Shown: piece by piece, positions 51,693 through 60,355 of the stretch
Layout: each line of letters opens with the position of its first letter
Numbering within the stretch: the stretch's first letter is position 1
NCBI RefSeq assembly: GCF_023746555.1
Contig: NZ_CP098755.1
Location: 5,481,001-5,545,000 of the forward strand
Reading direction: 5' to 3'
DNA: 64,000 bases
From: Brevibacillus ruminantium
GTDB lineage: Bacteria; Bacillota; Bacilli; Brevibacillales; Brevibacillaceae
Notes under the pieces: generated by a model
The model's input: the letters and a program-made list of their open reading frames with translations, nothing else
Told to the model about the DNA's origin: nothing
Database searches by the model: none
Translations under genes and position numbers: made by a program

Positions 51693-53167
51693 TGGGATGC
51701 CCTCCAATACTCTGCACGAATTTCCTTGCGCATGATTTTTCCGTAAGAGCTTTTCGGGAGCTGATCCACGATGTGAATCCCTTTTGGTTTTTTATATCCG
51801 CCCAAGTGATTCCGGCACAGCTCAATCAGCTCCTGCTCTGTCACCTTTTGGCCATCTCTCAGCACTACATGGGCGTACACAACTTCTCCCCATTTCTCAT
51901 CGGGGATGCCAAATACGCAGGTCTCCTTGACCGCTGGATGAAGATTCAGCACTTCTTCGACCTCCCGCGGATACACATTCGCTCCTCCGCTAATGATCAC
52001 ATCCTTTTTGCGGTCCACAAGATGCAAAAATCCCTGCGGATCAAGCCACCCCAGGTCCCCGGTATGGAGCCATCCGTCCTTTAGCGTTTCGGCTGTGGCC
52101 TCTGGCTGATTCCAGTACCCCTTCATCACGAGCGATCCCCGGCAAATGACCTCGCCTATCTCTCCATCGGACAATGGCATCCCCAGGTCATCTACAATTT
52201 TCACGTCCACAAAAGGACCGATTGCCCCGCAAGAATCGGGCTTATTTGCCAACTCGTCCCTCGGCATCATGGTAATGGTCATGGGAGCCTCGACCTGTCC
52301 ATACGTTTCGACAATTTTAGGACCGATCCGTTCTAATGCTTCCTTGATTTTCTCCGCGGCCATCGGGGCACCTGCCATATTGATCGTCCTTAGGGAGGAA
52401 AGATCTCGCGAACGGAAGCTCTCTTCATGAATCATCAGATTTACCATCGTCGGCACGAGAAAGACTGTAGTAATTTTCTCCTTTTCAATGGCCTCAAGAA
52501 AATCCTCCGGTTCAAACTTATTGAATACCACCTGCTTGCATCCTAATAAAAGAGCGCATTGAGCCAGGAAGTTGCTGCCGTGGGTGAGTGGAGCGACATG
52601 GCCAATCACATCCTGCTGAGTAATCCCGCAGCCCATGATCAAAGAAAGCGCACCGGAAATGAAATTGCGATGCGTAAGCATTACACCTTTGGGCCTTCCG
52701 GTTGTTCCGGATGTATACATAATGGCGTAGGTATCGTCTTCGTCCACCTCAATATCCGGAATGGTGTCGGGATACGGCGAAATCCACTCCTCGTATTCCT
52801 CTGTGGTCACAATGGGACCCAATGTCTCGATTCCCTGTAACAAATGGGGTTCAGCTATCAACAGGATGGCCCCCGAATGCTCCAGAATGTATTCATGCTC
52901 TTTTGGATGGAGTCGGTAATTGAGTGGAACCTTAATCAGCCCCGCCCAAGCAATGGCTACATCCAATTCGATATGCTCCAATCGGTTTGACATCAGGATC
53001 GCGACCCGATCCCCCTTCTGCAAGCCGCGGTCAAGCAGGGCTTGGGCCAGGCGGGCGGTCCGCTCACACAGCTCCCTGTATAAATAGGTAGTCCTTCCAT
53101 TGGATAGCGCCGGCTTGTTTGCACAGCTAAGGCAGGTCTTTCTGGCAAGGCTCGCTATCGTTTCCAT
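51689..53167 (-). CDS. Acyl-CoA synthetase (AMP-forming)
   Basis: 492 aa. Adenylate-forming family with the P-loop motif YTSGTTGRPKGVMLTH, GYWNQPEATAETL, GWLHTGDLGWLD and the C-terminal catalytic Lys in KSSYGKIMRKEIR. It activates a carboxylic acid to its CoA ester; the acid is not predictable from sequence. Start ATG 53167 has AAGGAAG about 10 bases upstream. Seven bases behind the PCC-domain gene. Confidence 0.93.
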   Translation of the reverse strand: METIASLARKTCLSCANKPALSNGRTTYLYRELCERTARLAQALLDRGLQKGDRVAILMSNRLEHIELDVAIAWAGLIKVPLNYRLHPKEHEYILEHSGAILLIAEPHLLQGIETLGPIVTTEEYEEWISPYPDTIPDIEVDEDDTYAIMYTSGTTGRPKGVMLTHRNFISGALSLIMGCGITQQDVIGHVAPLTHGSNFLAQCALLLGCKQVVFNKFEPEDFLEAIEKEKITTVFLVPTMVNLMIHEESFRSRDLSSLRTINMAGAPMAAEKIKEALERIGPKIVETYGQVEAPMTITMMPRDELANKPDSCGAIGPFVDVKIVDDLGMPLSDGEIGEVICRGSLVMKGYWNQPEATAETLKDGWLHTGDLGWLDPQGFLHLVDRKKDVIISGGANVYPREVEEVLNLHPAVKETCVFGIPDEKWGEVVYAHVVLRDGQKVTEQELIELCRNHLGGYKKPKGIHIVDQLPKSSYGKIMRKEIRAEYWRASQ

Positions 53168-53174
53168 GCCATCA

Positions 53175-53645
53175 TCACTTCCTTCGATATTGAATTGTTT
53201 GAAAGCCCAGTTCAGGGCGATACGCCCGTACAGCATCTATTTCCTGTCCAACAAGGATAGAATATTCCAACGTAACCAAGATAATGTTCTTTCCCTTGAG
53301 AAAATGCCCTCCCTGTATCTGACCGTTCTGATCAATAATCAATCCATGAAAATGCAGGTCAAGTTCCCCTTCCTGATTGCGGCAGATGAATCCCGTGCCT
53401 TGAAGGATTTCCATGACGCCTTGGATGGTCACGGGATCGCTGTAGGCGGGCTGTCCGTCCGGGCATTTGATCCCGTATACGTAATGGGCCTGTTCAAGGG
53501 ATCCGATACAGGTCACCATGCCGGTATCGACCCCATGGAACTCGCATTCCTCGAGCAGCCCTTGCATTAAATCCTGGCCTTTTGCCAGGGTTCCCCAAAT
53601 GACCCCTTGATCGCGATTATAGACCGACGGCCTTTTGGCAGACAT
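53175..53645 (-). CDS. PCC/PPC (DUF296) domain protein
   Basis: 156 aa. The whole protein is a PCC domain: GQDLMQGLLEECEFHGVDTG, MVTCIGSLEQAHYVYG and LDLHFHGLIIDQNGQIQGGH, with a metal-type His pair in LHFHG. The domain occurs alone in bacteria with unclear function. ATG 53645 has GGGGGAGG 6 bases upstream. Its place inside an acyl-CoA operon hints at a role in the same pathway, perhaps sensing or carrying an intermediate (inference). Confidence 0.82.
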   Translation of the reverse strand: MSAKRPSVYNRDQGVIWGTLAKGQDLMQGLLEECEFHGVDTGMVTCIGSLEQAHYVYGIKCPDGQPAYSDPVTIQGVMEILQGTGFICRNQEGELDLHFHGLIIDQNGQIQGGHFLKGKNIILVTLEYSILVGQEIDAVRAYRPELGFQTIQYRRK

Positions 53646-53718
53646 GTGATCCTCCCCCTCCAGGCCTAACCCGATGCCTCTGTCGGCACCAGTAGTCATG
53701 ATGGATTGCCCTGCTACG

Positions 53719-54504
53719 TTATCCAATAGCCAGCCCTCCGCACACTTTCAAAACTTGACCGGTCACATAATTGGAAGCGGGAGAACCCAAGAAGACGACG
53801 GCCTCGGCAATATCGGCCGGATCGCCCATCCGCTTGATCGGCTGTTGATCCAAAGGATACTCCACTCCTCTGGTCAGTTCCGTGACGACGGACCCTGGGG
53901 CAATGCTGTTACAGTAAATACCCAGCTCACCTACCTCCTTGGCCACCCACTTCGTCAGGGCGATGATGCCTCCTTTGGAAGCGGCATAAGCCGGGCCGGA
54001 TCTTCCCCGATCGCTGCCGGGAAGGGCAGACGTAACCCCCCCAATCATGCCGGAAATCGAACTGATGTTAATGATTTTGCCGTAGCCTTGGTTCTTCATA
54101 TAAGGATAAATCACCGCTTGCGTAAACAAGAAAGTCCCGAGGAGGTTCGTATCGATATCGCGCTGCCAATCCTCCACAGTCATTTCCTCCAATCCCAGTC
54201 GAGAGGCAGTGCCGGCATTATTGACCAGGATATCGACTCTACCCAAGCGTTCAACCGTTTCGGTAACAGCCTTTTGTACTTCCTCTTTCTTGCGTATGTC
54301 AACCTGCATCGCCAGGACCCTGATATCAGGAAATTCCGATTGGATGGCTTGTACAGTTTCTTCACCGGATATAATATCGACTATGACAATATGGCATCCG
54401 TTTCGAGCCAGGGCTCTAGCGCAGGCTGCGCCAATTCCCCGTGCCGCTCCTGTAATGATGGCTACTTGACCTTTCAAGCTTTGGTTATGGCTTATTTCCC
54501 ACAT
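53719..54504 (-). CDS. SDR-family oxidoreductase
   Basis: 261 aa. Short-chain dehydrogenase with TGAARGIG cofactor site, NNAG, active-site Ser in ISSISGM, and YAASK. Catalyses NAD(P)-dependent oxidation or reduction of a hydroxyacyl or ketone intermediate. First gene of the sigma-54-controlled operon. ATG 54504 has GAGAGGGG 8 bases upstream; the ATG at 54543 would sit on the promoter. Confidence 0.92.
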   Translation of the reverse strand: MWEISHNQSLKGQVAIITGAARGIGAACARALARNGCHIVIVDIISGEETVQAIQSEFPDIRVLAMQVDIRKKEEVQKAVTETVERLGRVDILVNNAGTASRLGLEEMTVEDWQRDIDTNLLGTFLFTQAVIYPYMKNQGYGKIINISSISGMIGGVTSALPGSDRGRSGPAYAASKGGIIALTKWVAKEVGELGIYCNSIAPGSVVTELTRGVEYPLDQQPIKRMGDPADIAEAVVFLGSPASNYVTGQVLKVCGGLAIG

Positions 54505-54538
54505 ATGCACAACCCCTCTCCATTTAAAGAATGTACTT

Positions 54539-54555
54539 TGCAAATATCACGCCAA
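54539..54555 (-). promoter_or_regulatory. Sigma-54 (-24/-12) promoter of the acyl-CoA operon
   Basis: TTGGCGTGATATTTGCA on the minus strand has the GG-N10-GC spacing of sigma-54 promoters. It is 35 bases upstream of the SDR start, and a sigma-54 activator gene is divergently transcribed 154 bases away. Confidence 0.85.
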
Positions 54556-54576
54556 AAGTTTATGCACAGGAAATTA

Positions 54577-54620
54577 AGCGCTTTCAAGGATATATGCATT
54601 TTCGCATATGCAAAAGCGCT
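54577..54620. promoter_or_regulatory. Candidate upstream activator site for the enhancer-binding protein
   Basis: Nested palindrome: outer AGCGCTTT and AAAGCGCT arms, inner ATATGC and GCATAT arms. It lies just upstream of the -24 box, where enhancer-binding proteins bind. A further GCGCATA half-site is seen near 54640. Confidence 0.6.
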
Positions 54621-54708
54621 CAAGTTTTTTAATTATTTGCGCATACTTGCCTATATAGTTTTCTAAATATAAAATCTATTCAAACACGTAAAATAAAGGA
54701 TTGATTCC

Positions 54709-56130
54709 ATGACAAGCATCAAAAAAACTCGAATCACCGAGAAGCTTTACCAGTCACAATTATTACTTTCGCATTTAATTGATAGTTCCTATGATGGCAT
54801 CACGATAATGGATCCGTCCGGAAGAATCATCTGGCACAATAAAGCTTATTTGCGCATATCGGGATTAGCCCCCCATTTATTAGATACCTTAACCGTCGAT
54901 GAAGTAATGGAAAAAGGCTTCGTCAAGCTGGCGGTATCGAAGGAAGCATTCATCCACAAGAAGACGATTACCAAGCTGAACCAATATTCTACAGGGATCG
55001 AAGCCTTGGTTACGTCTACTCCTGTCATGGATGAAGAGGGAAATTTGCTTTTTGTGATTAGCAATATAAGAGATTTAACCGAGCTGAATCGATTAAAAAG
55101 ACAGCTTGACGAAACGAACAGCCTAACCGAGAGCTTCAGGAAAACACTGCAGGAAATGCAAGTGCCGAGTATGGATGGGAAGCAGATCATCTACCGCAGC
55201 CCGACAATGGAAAAGATCGTTTCCCTTGCCCAAAAAGTTTCTTCCATCGATACTCCTGTCCTGATTTTGGGAGAATCCGGGGTGGGAAAAGATGTGCTGG
55301 CCAACTATATCCACTTTATCAGTGATCGGCATGACAAAGGCCCCTTCGTAAAAGTCAACTGCGGGGCCATTCCGGAGAATCTTCTCGAGTCCGAATTATT
55401 TGGTTATGAACCGGGTGCCTTCACAGGCGCGGCACGACGGGGGAAAGCGGGGCTTTTCGAGGTAGCCGATAAGGGAACCTTATTTTTGGATGAAATCGGA
55501 GAGATGCCCCTCTCCTTGCAGGTGAAATTGCTGGGGGTTTTGCAGGATATGAAGATTCAAAGAGTGGGTGGAACGAAATCGATTCCCATCGATGTCCGGA
55601 TTATCGCGGCCACGAACGCAAACCTGGAAGAGCTGATCCAAGCAAAAAAATTCCGCGAGGATCTTTTCTTCCGAATCAACGTACTGCCCACCCACATACC
55701 GCCGCTAAGGGAGAGGCCGGAGGATATTTTTGTATTGCTTATGCATTTTCTTAAGATGTTTAACAAAAAACATGGCAGGGAAAAAGCATTTCCCCCCCAT
55801 GTCATCGATCAGCTTCTTGCCTATTCATGGCCTGGAAACGTTCGTGAGCTGAGAAATGTAGTGGAGCGGCTCGTCATTTTATCCGATGACGATTTCATCC
55901 ATGAATCCTTGCTTCCGCCTACTATTTATCAGAACAAGCCGTCTCCTGTATCCCAGAACATAGGGGCTGCAAGGGCCCCAAAGCATTCCCTAAAAGAAAT
56001 GGTAAATGAATATGAAAAGACCCTATTAGCTTCCTATTTAACCACTTATCGTCCCATGAAACGGTGTGCCGAAATACTTCAAATCGACCTGGCCACCCTT
56101 GTCCGCAAGAAAAAAAAGTTTGGGCTGTAA
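54709..56130 (+). CDS. Sigma-54-dependent transcriptional activator (PAS-AAA-HTH)
   Basis: 473 aa. A PAS sensor domain (about 15-130, DGITIMDPSGRIIWHNKAYL) is followed by the sigma-54 interaction AAA+ domain (about 155-400). That domain has Walker A GESGVGKDVLA, the GAFTGA loop in PGAFTGAARRG and TLFLDEIGEMPL. A Fis-type helix-turn-helix lies at the C-terminus (RCAEILQIDLATLVRKKKKF). It would open sigma-54 promoters such as that at 54539-54555. The PAS ligand is unknown, presumably the acid used by the operon. Divergent from it across a 204-base region. Confidence 0.93.
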   Translation: MTSIKKTRITEKLYQSQLLLSHLIDSSYDGITIMDPSGRIIWHNKAYLRISGLAPHLLDTLTVDEVMEKGFVKLAVSKEAFIHKKTITKLNQYSTGIEALVTSTPVMDEEGNLLFVISNIRDLTELNRLKRQLDETNSLTESFRKTLQEMQVPSMDGKQIIYRSPTMEKIVSLAQKVSSIDTPVLILGESGVGKDVLANYIHFISDRHDKGPFVKVNCGAIPENLLESELFGYEPGAFTGAARRGKAGLFEVADKGTLFLDEIGEMPLSLQVKLLGVLQDMKIQRVGGTKSIPIDVRIIAATNANLEELIQAKKFREDLFFRINVLPTHIPPLRERPEDIFVLLMHFLKMFNKKHGREKAFPPHVIDQLLAYSWPGNVRELRNVVERLVILSDDDFIHESLLPPTIYQNKPSPVSQNIGAARAPKHSLKEMVNEYEKTLLASYLTTYRPMKRCAEILQIDLATLVRKKKKFGL

Positions 56131-56147
56131 GCTGGATGTAGGATTAC

Positions 56148-56197
56148 AACAAATTGAAAAGGCATGAGTCCAGTGCAATACCGGACTCATGCCCTAA
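56148..56197. repeat. Repeat hairpin, copy 1
   Basis: CAACAAATTGAAAA precedes a GGCATGAGTCC stem with its complement around a short loop. The whole 50-base unit is repeated, with one base changed, at 59845-59894. It probably terminates the activator gene, but the T-run is poor (CCTAAAA). Confidence 0.75.
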
Positions 56198-56225
56198 AAG
56201 CACGTAAGAAAATAGTGTCTATCGG

Positions 56226-56321
56226 GATTGTAAATTATTTTGTGTAAATGGGTTTTTAAGAAAAGAAAAGTTACATCGAATAATGGGAAGTTTAACCATT
56301 TACACAAAACTTTTTACGCTC
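56226..56321. mobile_element. IS256-like miniature inverted-repeat element
   Basis: Inverted repeats of about 26 bases, TTTTGTGTAAATGG being perfect in both arms, bound 96 bases without coding potential. The arms look like IS256-family ends. It is too small for a transposase, so a MITE or a deletion remnant. No target duplication was found. Confidence 0.5.
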
Positions 56322-56332
56322 TCATATACAGA

Positions 56333-56379
56333 CCAAAAGACAACCGAATTATTTTTAGAGTACCTCGGTTGTCTTTTGG
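56333..56379 (-). terminator. Rho-independent terminator of the sigma/anti-sigma operon
   Basis: CCAAAAGACAACCGA and its complement form a 15-bp stem with an 17-base loop; T-rich on the minus strand. It lies just past the anti-sigma stop. Confidence 0.75.
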
Positions 56380-56396
56380 AAAAGCAGGTGAAGAGT

Positions 56397-58031
56397 TTAC
56401 CTAGGAAGCTTTATTTTCCAATCCACTTTGGGTAGTTGTTTCTTCACAGAGACAAGGCCCAGCATCAACTCATTTACCCCCTTGGGTACCTCTTTAACGA
56501 TTAACGTTTGTACGGTATGGTCTCCCTTCGAATTTGAATAGTTGTTTGTTTTTTCCAAATCATATTCGACTTCGTACGCCCTTCCCTCTGTATCTGTGAC
56601 GAACCATTTTGGGAAGTCGTCAATTTTCAAGATGGAATCAATCGTGAGAATGTAGGAAGACATTGAGGAATTAACCGGTTTTTCCTCATTTACCTCCTGT
56701 ACTTCATAGTAATTTCCTTCGTATTCCCCGCCCCATTTGCCTTTGTCATGAAGGGGAATCGCTAATGAAAATTCCGCTTTCTGGGTAACGATCATTTCAT
56801 CCAGATGGAAAAATACATCTTCTGGATGCTCCCCAAATGGCGCAAAGGAATGATACCATTCGATAATGCCTGGTTGCAGTTCATCCGGTTTCATGTAGGT
56901 ATAAATCAACCCGTTCTCAGCTTCATAATTGTTTTTACGGGAATCAGCGAGAATTTTGCCTTCTTTATCTTCAATTGTAAATCCAATTGAATAATCCGTG
57001 AGCAGTGAAATTGCTTCATCTGTCTTTACTTTCTTTGCTTTTAGTTCTTCAACCTGTTGCAGTAATGTTTCTTTTGAACTCTTCGACCAATCTGCTCGCA
57101 AATGAATTTGGGTCGCGCTTGGTGCATAAGTTACGTGTCTCATTTCAACGTCAATGCCATTTGCGTTTGTGTACTGCTTACTAACCGTTACTTGTTTCGT
57201 CGCTGCCTTTCCTTGACTCAGATCAACAGGAATGGACATATTCAGATTTACAGGTTGCTGTTTTATCGAACCGATCGCTTTTATCTCAAAATGGACAATA
57301 ACCTGTGACTGTGGATCTTGCAGCGGAAACATTAAGTCTGCGTAGTTGCTCGTTCTCCGGAATACTGCATAAGACGGAATTACCTTGCCTTCTTGATCGG
57401 TTACAAATATTTTGTTTGATCCGAAGGAAGGGAGATATAAATCCGGGAGAATCTGCCCATTTGAATCTTCCAATACATACGAGAGTACGATTCGTGTAGG
57501 ATCGGCTACTACTTCCTTAACCCGTAACGTGATCCCGTTATCTGACACTGTCTGATTAATTTCAGTAGAGTACCCCTGGTTTACCGCCTGCCTCAAGCCT
57601 AACTCTCCTTTCATCGTTTGGAAAAAGGAGGACAGGAATGAGGCAAACGCGGGTGAAATAACGGCCCCTAACGAAATAAACAGAACAGCAGCAGTTACAA
57701 AGTAAGAAATACGTAATGTTCCTTTTTTATGAACTACTTTACGACTTCTTTGCCTCGTCAACTCCTGACCCTTAATCAGTCTTTCATCTGTTCGTTCTAC
57801 CTCAATACCTTCGTCTTCAATTTGCTGCATCACCTCTTTGGCAAAATCGTCAGGCAACATCTCCATCGACCATCCATCTCTGATCAATCCATTCTCTTCG
57901 TTTAGACGTGCATATAAAGCTTGACATTCGCGACAATGCTGCAAATGAGCTTTCACTCTACGTTCATCGGTCACTCCCGTTTCTCCGTCTACAAAAGCAG
58001 GTAACAAAGCCTGACATGCTTGACATTTCAC
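56397..58031 (-). CDS. Anti-sigma factor, zinc finger and DUF4179 domain
   Basis: 544 aa. An N-terminal zf-HC2 zinc finger (CQACQALLPAFVDGE, HLQHCRECQ) binds the sigma factor. A membrane helix follows near 112-130 (ISYFVTAAVLFISLGAVI), then a DUF4179-type extracellular region of about 400 residues with beta-rich repeats. GTG start 58031 overlaps the sigma stop (GTGA). It holds the ECF sigma at the membrane until an envelope signal is sensed. Confidence 0.88.
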   Translation of the reverse strand: MKCQACQALLPAFVDGETGVTDERRVKAHLQHCRECQALYARLNEENGLIRDGWSMEMLPDDFAKEVMQQIEDEGIEVERTDERLIKGQELTRQRSRKVVHKKGTLRISYFVTAAVLFISLGAVISPAFASFLSSFFQTMKGELGLRQAVNQGYSTEINQTVSDNGITLRVKEVVADPTRIVLSYVLEDSNGQILPDLYLPSFGSNKIFVTDQEGKVIPSYAVFRRTSNYADLMFPLQDPQSQVIVHFEIKAIGSIKQQPVNLNMSIPVDLSQGKAATKQVTVSKQYTNANGIDVEMRHVTYAPSATQIHLRADWSKSSKETLLQQVEELKAKKVKTDEAISLLTDYSIGFTIEDKEGKILADSRKNNYEAENGLIYTYMKPDELQPGIIEWYHSFAPFGEHPEDVFFHLDEMIVTQKAEFSLAIPLHDKGKWGGEYEGNYYEVQEVNEEKPVNSSMSSYILTIDSILKIDDFPKWFVTDTEGRAYEVEYDLEKTNNYSNSKGDHTVQTLIVKEVPKGVNELMLGLVSVKKQLPKVDWKIKLPR

Positions 58032-58585
58032 AGGGACCACCCCTTTTTTGAGCCTCTTATGGTGTTGGCTCGCAATCTTTGTTTTGCGCGATACAGCTTG
58101 ACCTGGATCGTGCTTACCGGAATACCAAGAATTTCGCTGATCTCTTGATAAGACAGGTCATTGTTGTAACGGAGAAGCAAGACGAGGCGATAGGCCTCTG
58201 GCAACTCATCAAGCATTTCCTGCATTTCCGAAGCAAACTCCTTTTGAAGATAGATACTTTCTGGAGTTTGTTCATTCGTTAGTGAGAGTAGATCGACATC
58301 ATGGAAGCATACCGTTTCAAGTTTTTTATTTTTCCGTATATCAATGCAATGGTTGATCGCAATTCGACAAAGCCACGGATAAAACGCTCGCTTTTGATCA
58401 TAGCTGGCAAGCTTCTGAAACGCTTTTATGAAACATTCCTGGGTCAAATCCTTTGCTTCTTCTCTTGAATGAACCATTCGGTATAGTACGTTGTAAATTC
58501 TATCTTTATATTTGGTAATTAAATGAGCATACGCCTGTCTGTTACCGTTTATTATCTGAAGGACCCAGTCCTGATCTTCATCCAT
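58028..58585 (-). CDS. ECF sigma factor (SigW/SigV-like)
   Basis: 185 aa. Region 2 (DRIYNVLYRMVHSREEAKDL, TQECFIKAFQKL) and region 4 (YRLVLLLRYNNDLSYQEISEI, IPVSTIQVKLYRAKQRLR) are complete. It directs RNA polymerase to envelope-stress promoters and is held by the anti-sigma encoded next. AAAGGAGG ribosome site. The divergent gene at 58744 is a likely target. Confidence 0.93.
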   Translation of the reverse strand: MDEDQDWVLQIINGNRQAYAHLITKYKDRIYNVLYRMVHSREEAKDLTQECFIKAFQKLASYDQKRAFYPWLCRIAINHCIDIRKNKKLETVCFHDVDLLSLTNEQTPESIYLQKEFASEMQEMLDELPEAYRLVLLLRYNNDLSYQEISEILGIPVSTIQVKLYRAKQRLRANTIRGSKKGWSL

Positions 58586-58620
58586 CGATGTTCCTCCTTT
58601 TCCACTCCCTTACCATCCCA

Positions 58621-58647
58621 TACGACAAAACCAGCCAAAAACTTACA
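58621..58647 (-). promoter_or_regulatory. Candidate ECF promoter of the sigma operon
   Basis: TGTAAG, then 17 bases, then CGTA on the minus strand, with the -10-like box 36 bases ahead of the sigma start. The same layout is found for the divergent gene. Confidence 0.4.
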
Positions 58648-58672
58648 CCATCCCACCAGTTTTAAACTTTAC

Positions 58673-58699
58673 TGTAAGAATTGCGCTCTTGATCCAGTA
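58673..58699 (+). promoter_or_regulatory. Candidate ECF promoter of the divergent secreted-protein gene
   Basis: TGTAAG, then 17 bases, then AGTA, 44 bases ahead of the start codon. It mirrors the candidate for the sigma operon, suggesting shared control. Confidence 0.4.
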
Positions 58700-58743
58700 A
58701 TGAGTTGTGTAAGCCAAGTCACATTTTACGGAGGAATTCGGTC

Positions 58744-59742
58744 ATGAAAAAGAAAACGAACATGAACAAGCAAGTTACTGCCTTTGTGCTAGGTGCTCTG
58801 TTGATCACTTCGATTGCCCCAACAAGTACGGCAACCGATTGGAAATCGCCATCTGCACAAGCTTCAGCATCATCTGCCAACCAAGCACAGCTGTCGCAAC
58901 AACCTATCTCGTCAATCACGCAAGACAAGGTTACTGCAATTTCCAAGAAAGGGGGATTCGAACTGCACTTCCCCAGCTACATTCCGGGAGACAAGACATC
59001 CATTAATCTAAACTTTTCGGAAAAAACCAAACATGTAGTGGCTTCCTTTTTCAGTCAAGCGGCAGCTCCCTTCTATCTGGAAATGTGGAACGGTGATATT
59101 GCTGCAGAAAGTAAAGGTTTGACCATGATCGCCACGAATAAGGGAACATCTTACCAAGGGACGCAAGAGGAAAACTTCGGGAATGTAAATGTTTTAGTCT
59201 GGGAAGAGGAAAAAGGGGTCATCTATCGATTGGTTAGCAAGCTCTCCCAAGAGGAATTGCTAAAGATAGCGGAGTCCGTGAAAAAAGGCGTTCAAATCAA
59301 GCTAATAGAAGAATCGAGCGAGGAACAAGTGTTAAGCGGGTTAAATACCACATCCGCTTCAGAACTGTTCGGCTCACCTATCCAAATACCTTCCTATCTT
59401 CCATCAAGCGTGAAACAAGAATCCGTTGCAATAAGCTGCAGCATCAATAAAAGCGAACGTAAAATCACGATTTATGATCAAGCAGCCGCGGAAACAGGAA
59501 GTTACTTTTCTCTGGATTATGAAAAAGGAAGCCTTACAAAAGAATATACCGCAGAAACGAAGCCCATCCAGCTTGTACAAGGAACTGCTTTCATCGGAAA
59601 TGCTCCTCTGTTAAGCTTTACGCATCCTGAAATAAAACAGCTTCCTCTATTGGTGTGGGAGGAAGACGGCGTTGTGTATACGCTTAGAGCAAATACTTCT
59701 GTTGAGGAATTGAAGAAAATTGCAGAGTCGCTTTCTAAATAA
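58744..59742 (+). CDS. Secreted protein with two DUF4367-like domains
   Basis: 332 aa. The signal peptide (residues 1-30, cleaved near TSTAT) is followed by a Gln/Ser-rich linker and two related domains of about 120 residues. Each has a FELHFPSYIPG or PIQIPSYLPSS-like entry and ends LVWEEEKGVIYRLVSKLSQE or LLVWEEDGVVYTLRANTSVE. This is the DUF4367 pattern found in sigma-regulator loci. Start ATG 58744 with GGAGG 9 bases upstream. It is divergent from the sigma operon with a matching promoter candidate, and may be a target or a signal modulator. Confidence 0.82.
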   Translation: MKKKTNMNKQVTAFVLGALLITSIAPTSTATDWKSPSAQASASSANQAQLSQQPISSITQDKVTAISKKGGFELHFPSYIPGDKTSINLNFSEKTKHVVASFFSQAAAPFYLEMWNGDIAAESKGLTMIATNKGTSYQGTQEENFGNVNVLVWEEEKGVIYRLVSKLSQEELLKIAESVKKGVQIKLIEESSEEQVLSGLNTTSASELFGSPIQIPSYLPSSVKQESVAISCSINKSERKITIYDQAAAETGSYFSLDYEKGSLTKEYTAETKPIQLVQGTAFIGNAPLLSFTHPEIKQLPLLVWEEDGVVYTLRANTSVEELKKIAESLSK

Positions 59743-59844
59743 TTGAATTTTTGCATGATGTGACCTTGTTGACGGTGACCCCTGTCAAGTCGCTTGGAAA
59801 TAAAAGGGCACACCCTCTGTAAGCAATGTTTTCATCACTCTTTC

Positions 59845-59894
59845 AACAAATTGAAAAGGCATGAGTCCAGTACAATACCGGACTCATGCCCTAG
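59845..59894. repeat. Repeat hairpin, copy 2
   Basis: Same 50-base unit as at 56148-56197, with one base changed in the stem-loop. It lies downstream of the DUF4367-like gene and next to the SLH remnant. Confidence 0.75.
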
Positions 59895-59909
59895 GAAAGA
59901 GCGTCCCCT

Positions 59910-60110
59910 TTACTTTTTGGTTGCAGCTTCAATATCTTTGTACGCCCAATGAGTTGGAGGTACATCCGGCCAGCTTTGTCCATTTACCGGACTTAACAGT
60001 GAACGGTTCAGCAAACGATTGATGATGGTGACCGTTTCTGCTCGAGTCAATGTCTTTTGGGGATGGAAAGTACCATCTGGATAGCCGGCCATGTAGCCTT
60101 CTTTCCATTA
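59910..60110 (-). pseudogene. S-layer homology (SLH) domain remnant
   Basis: One SLH repeat and part of the next (GYPDGTFHPQKTLTRAET, PDVPPTHWAYKDIEAATKK). The frame upstream is closed by two stops (WS, stop, stop, WKEGYM). The parent protein, which would be anchored to the cell wall, is gone. Confidence 0.7.
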
Positions 60111-60230
60111 TTAGCTCCATAAACAACTGCAACACTATAGACTCCCCCAAACTCCCATGGAAATCCGATAACGAATAACAGGCGATTCGCTTGAATGTTT
60201 ATGGCAGACTAAAAATGTAGGTTATGGCAG

Positions 60231-60267
60231 TTAATTTATGCAGACCCGTAGGGGCTGCATAAATTAA
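60231..60267. terminator. Hairpin in the left end of the IS21 element
   Basis: TTAATTTATGCAG and CTGCATAAATTAA arms around an 11-base loop, followed by A bases. It may stop read-in transcription. Confidence 0.55.
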
Positions 60268-60355
60268 AAAACCACTTGCCAACATCCCCTTATCAAAATA
60301 CACTCCTGTTGGGCATTACAGACGACGGGAGGTATAAAGTTAGGAGATGTTAGCA

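Noticed and set aside
53674-54666. 330-codon plus-strand frame opposite the SDR gene
   Set aside because: Antisense to a clear SDR gene and across its sigma-54 promoter; no domain features.
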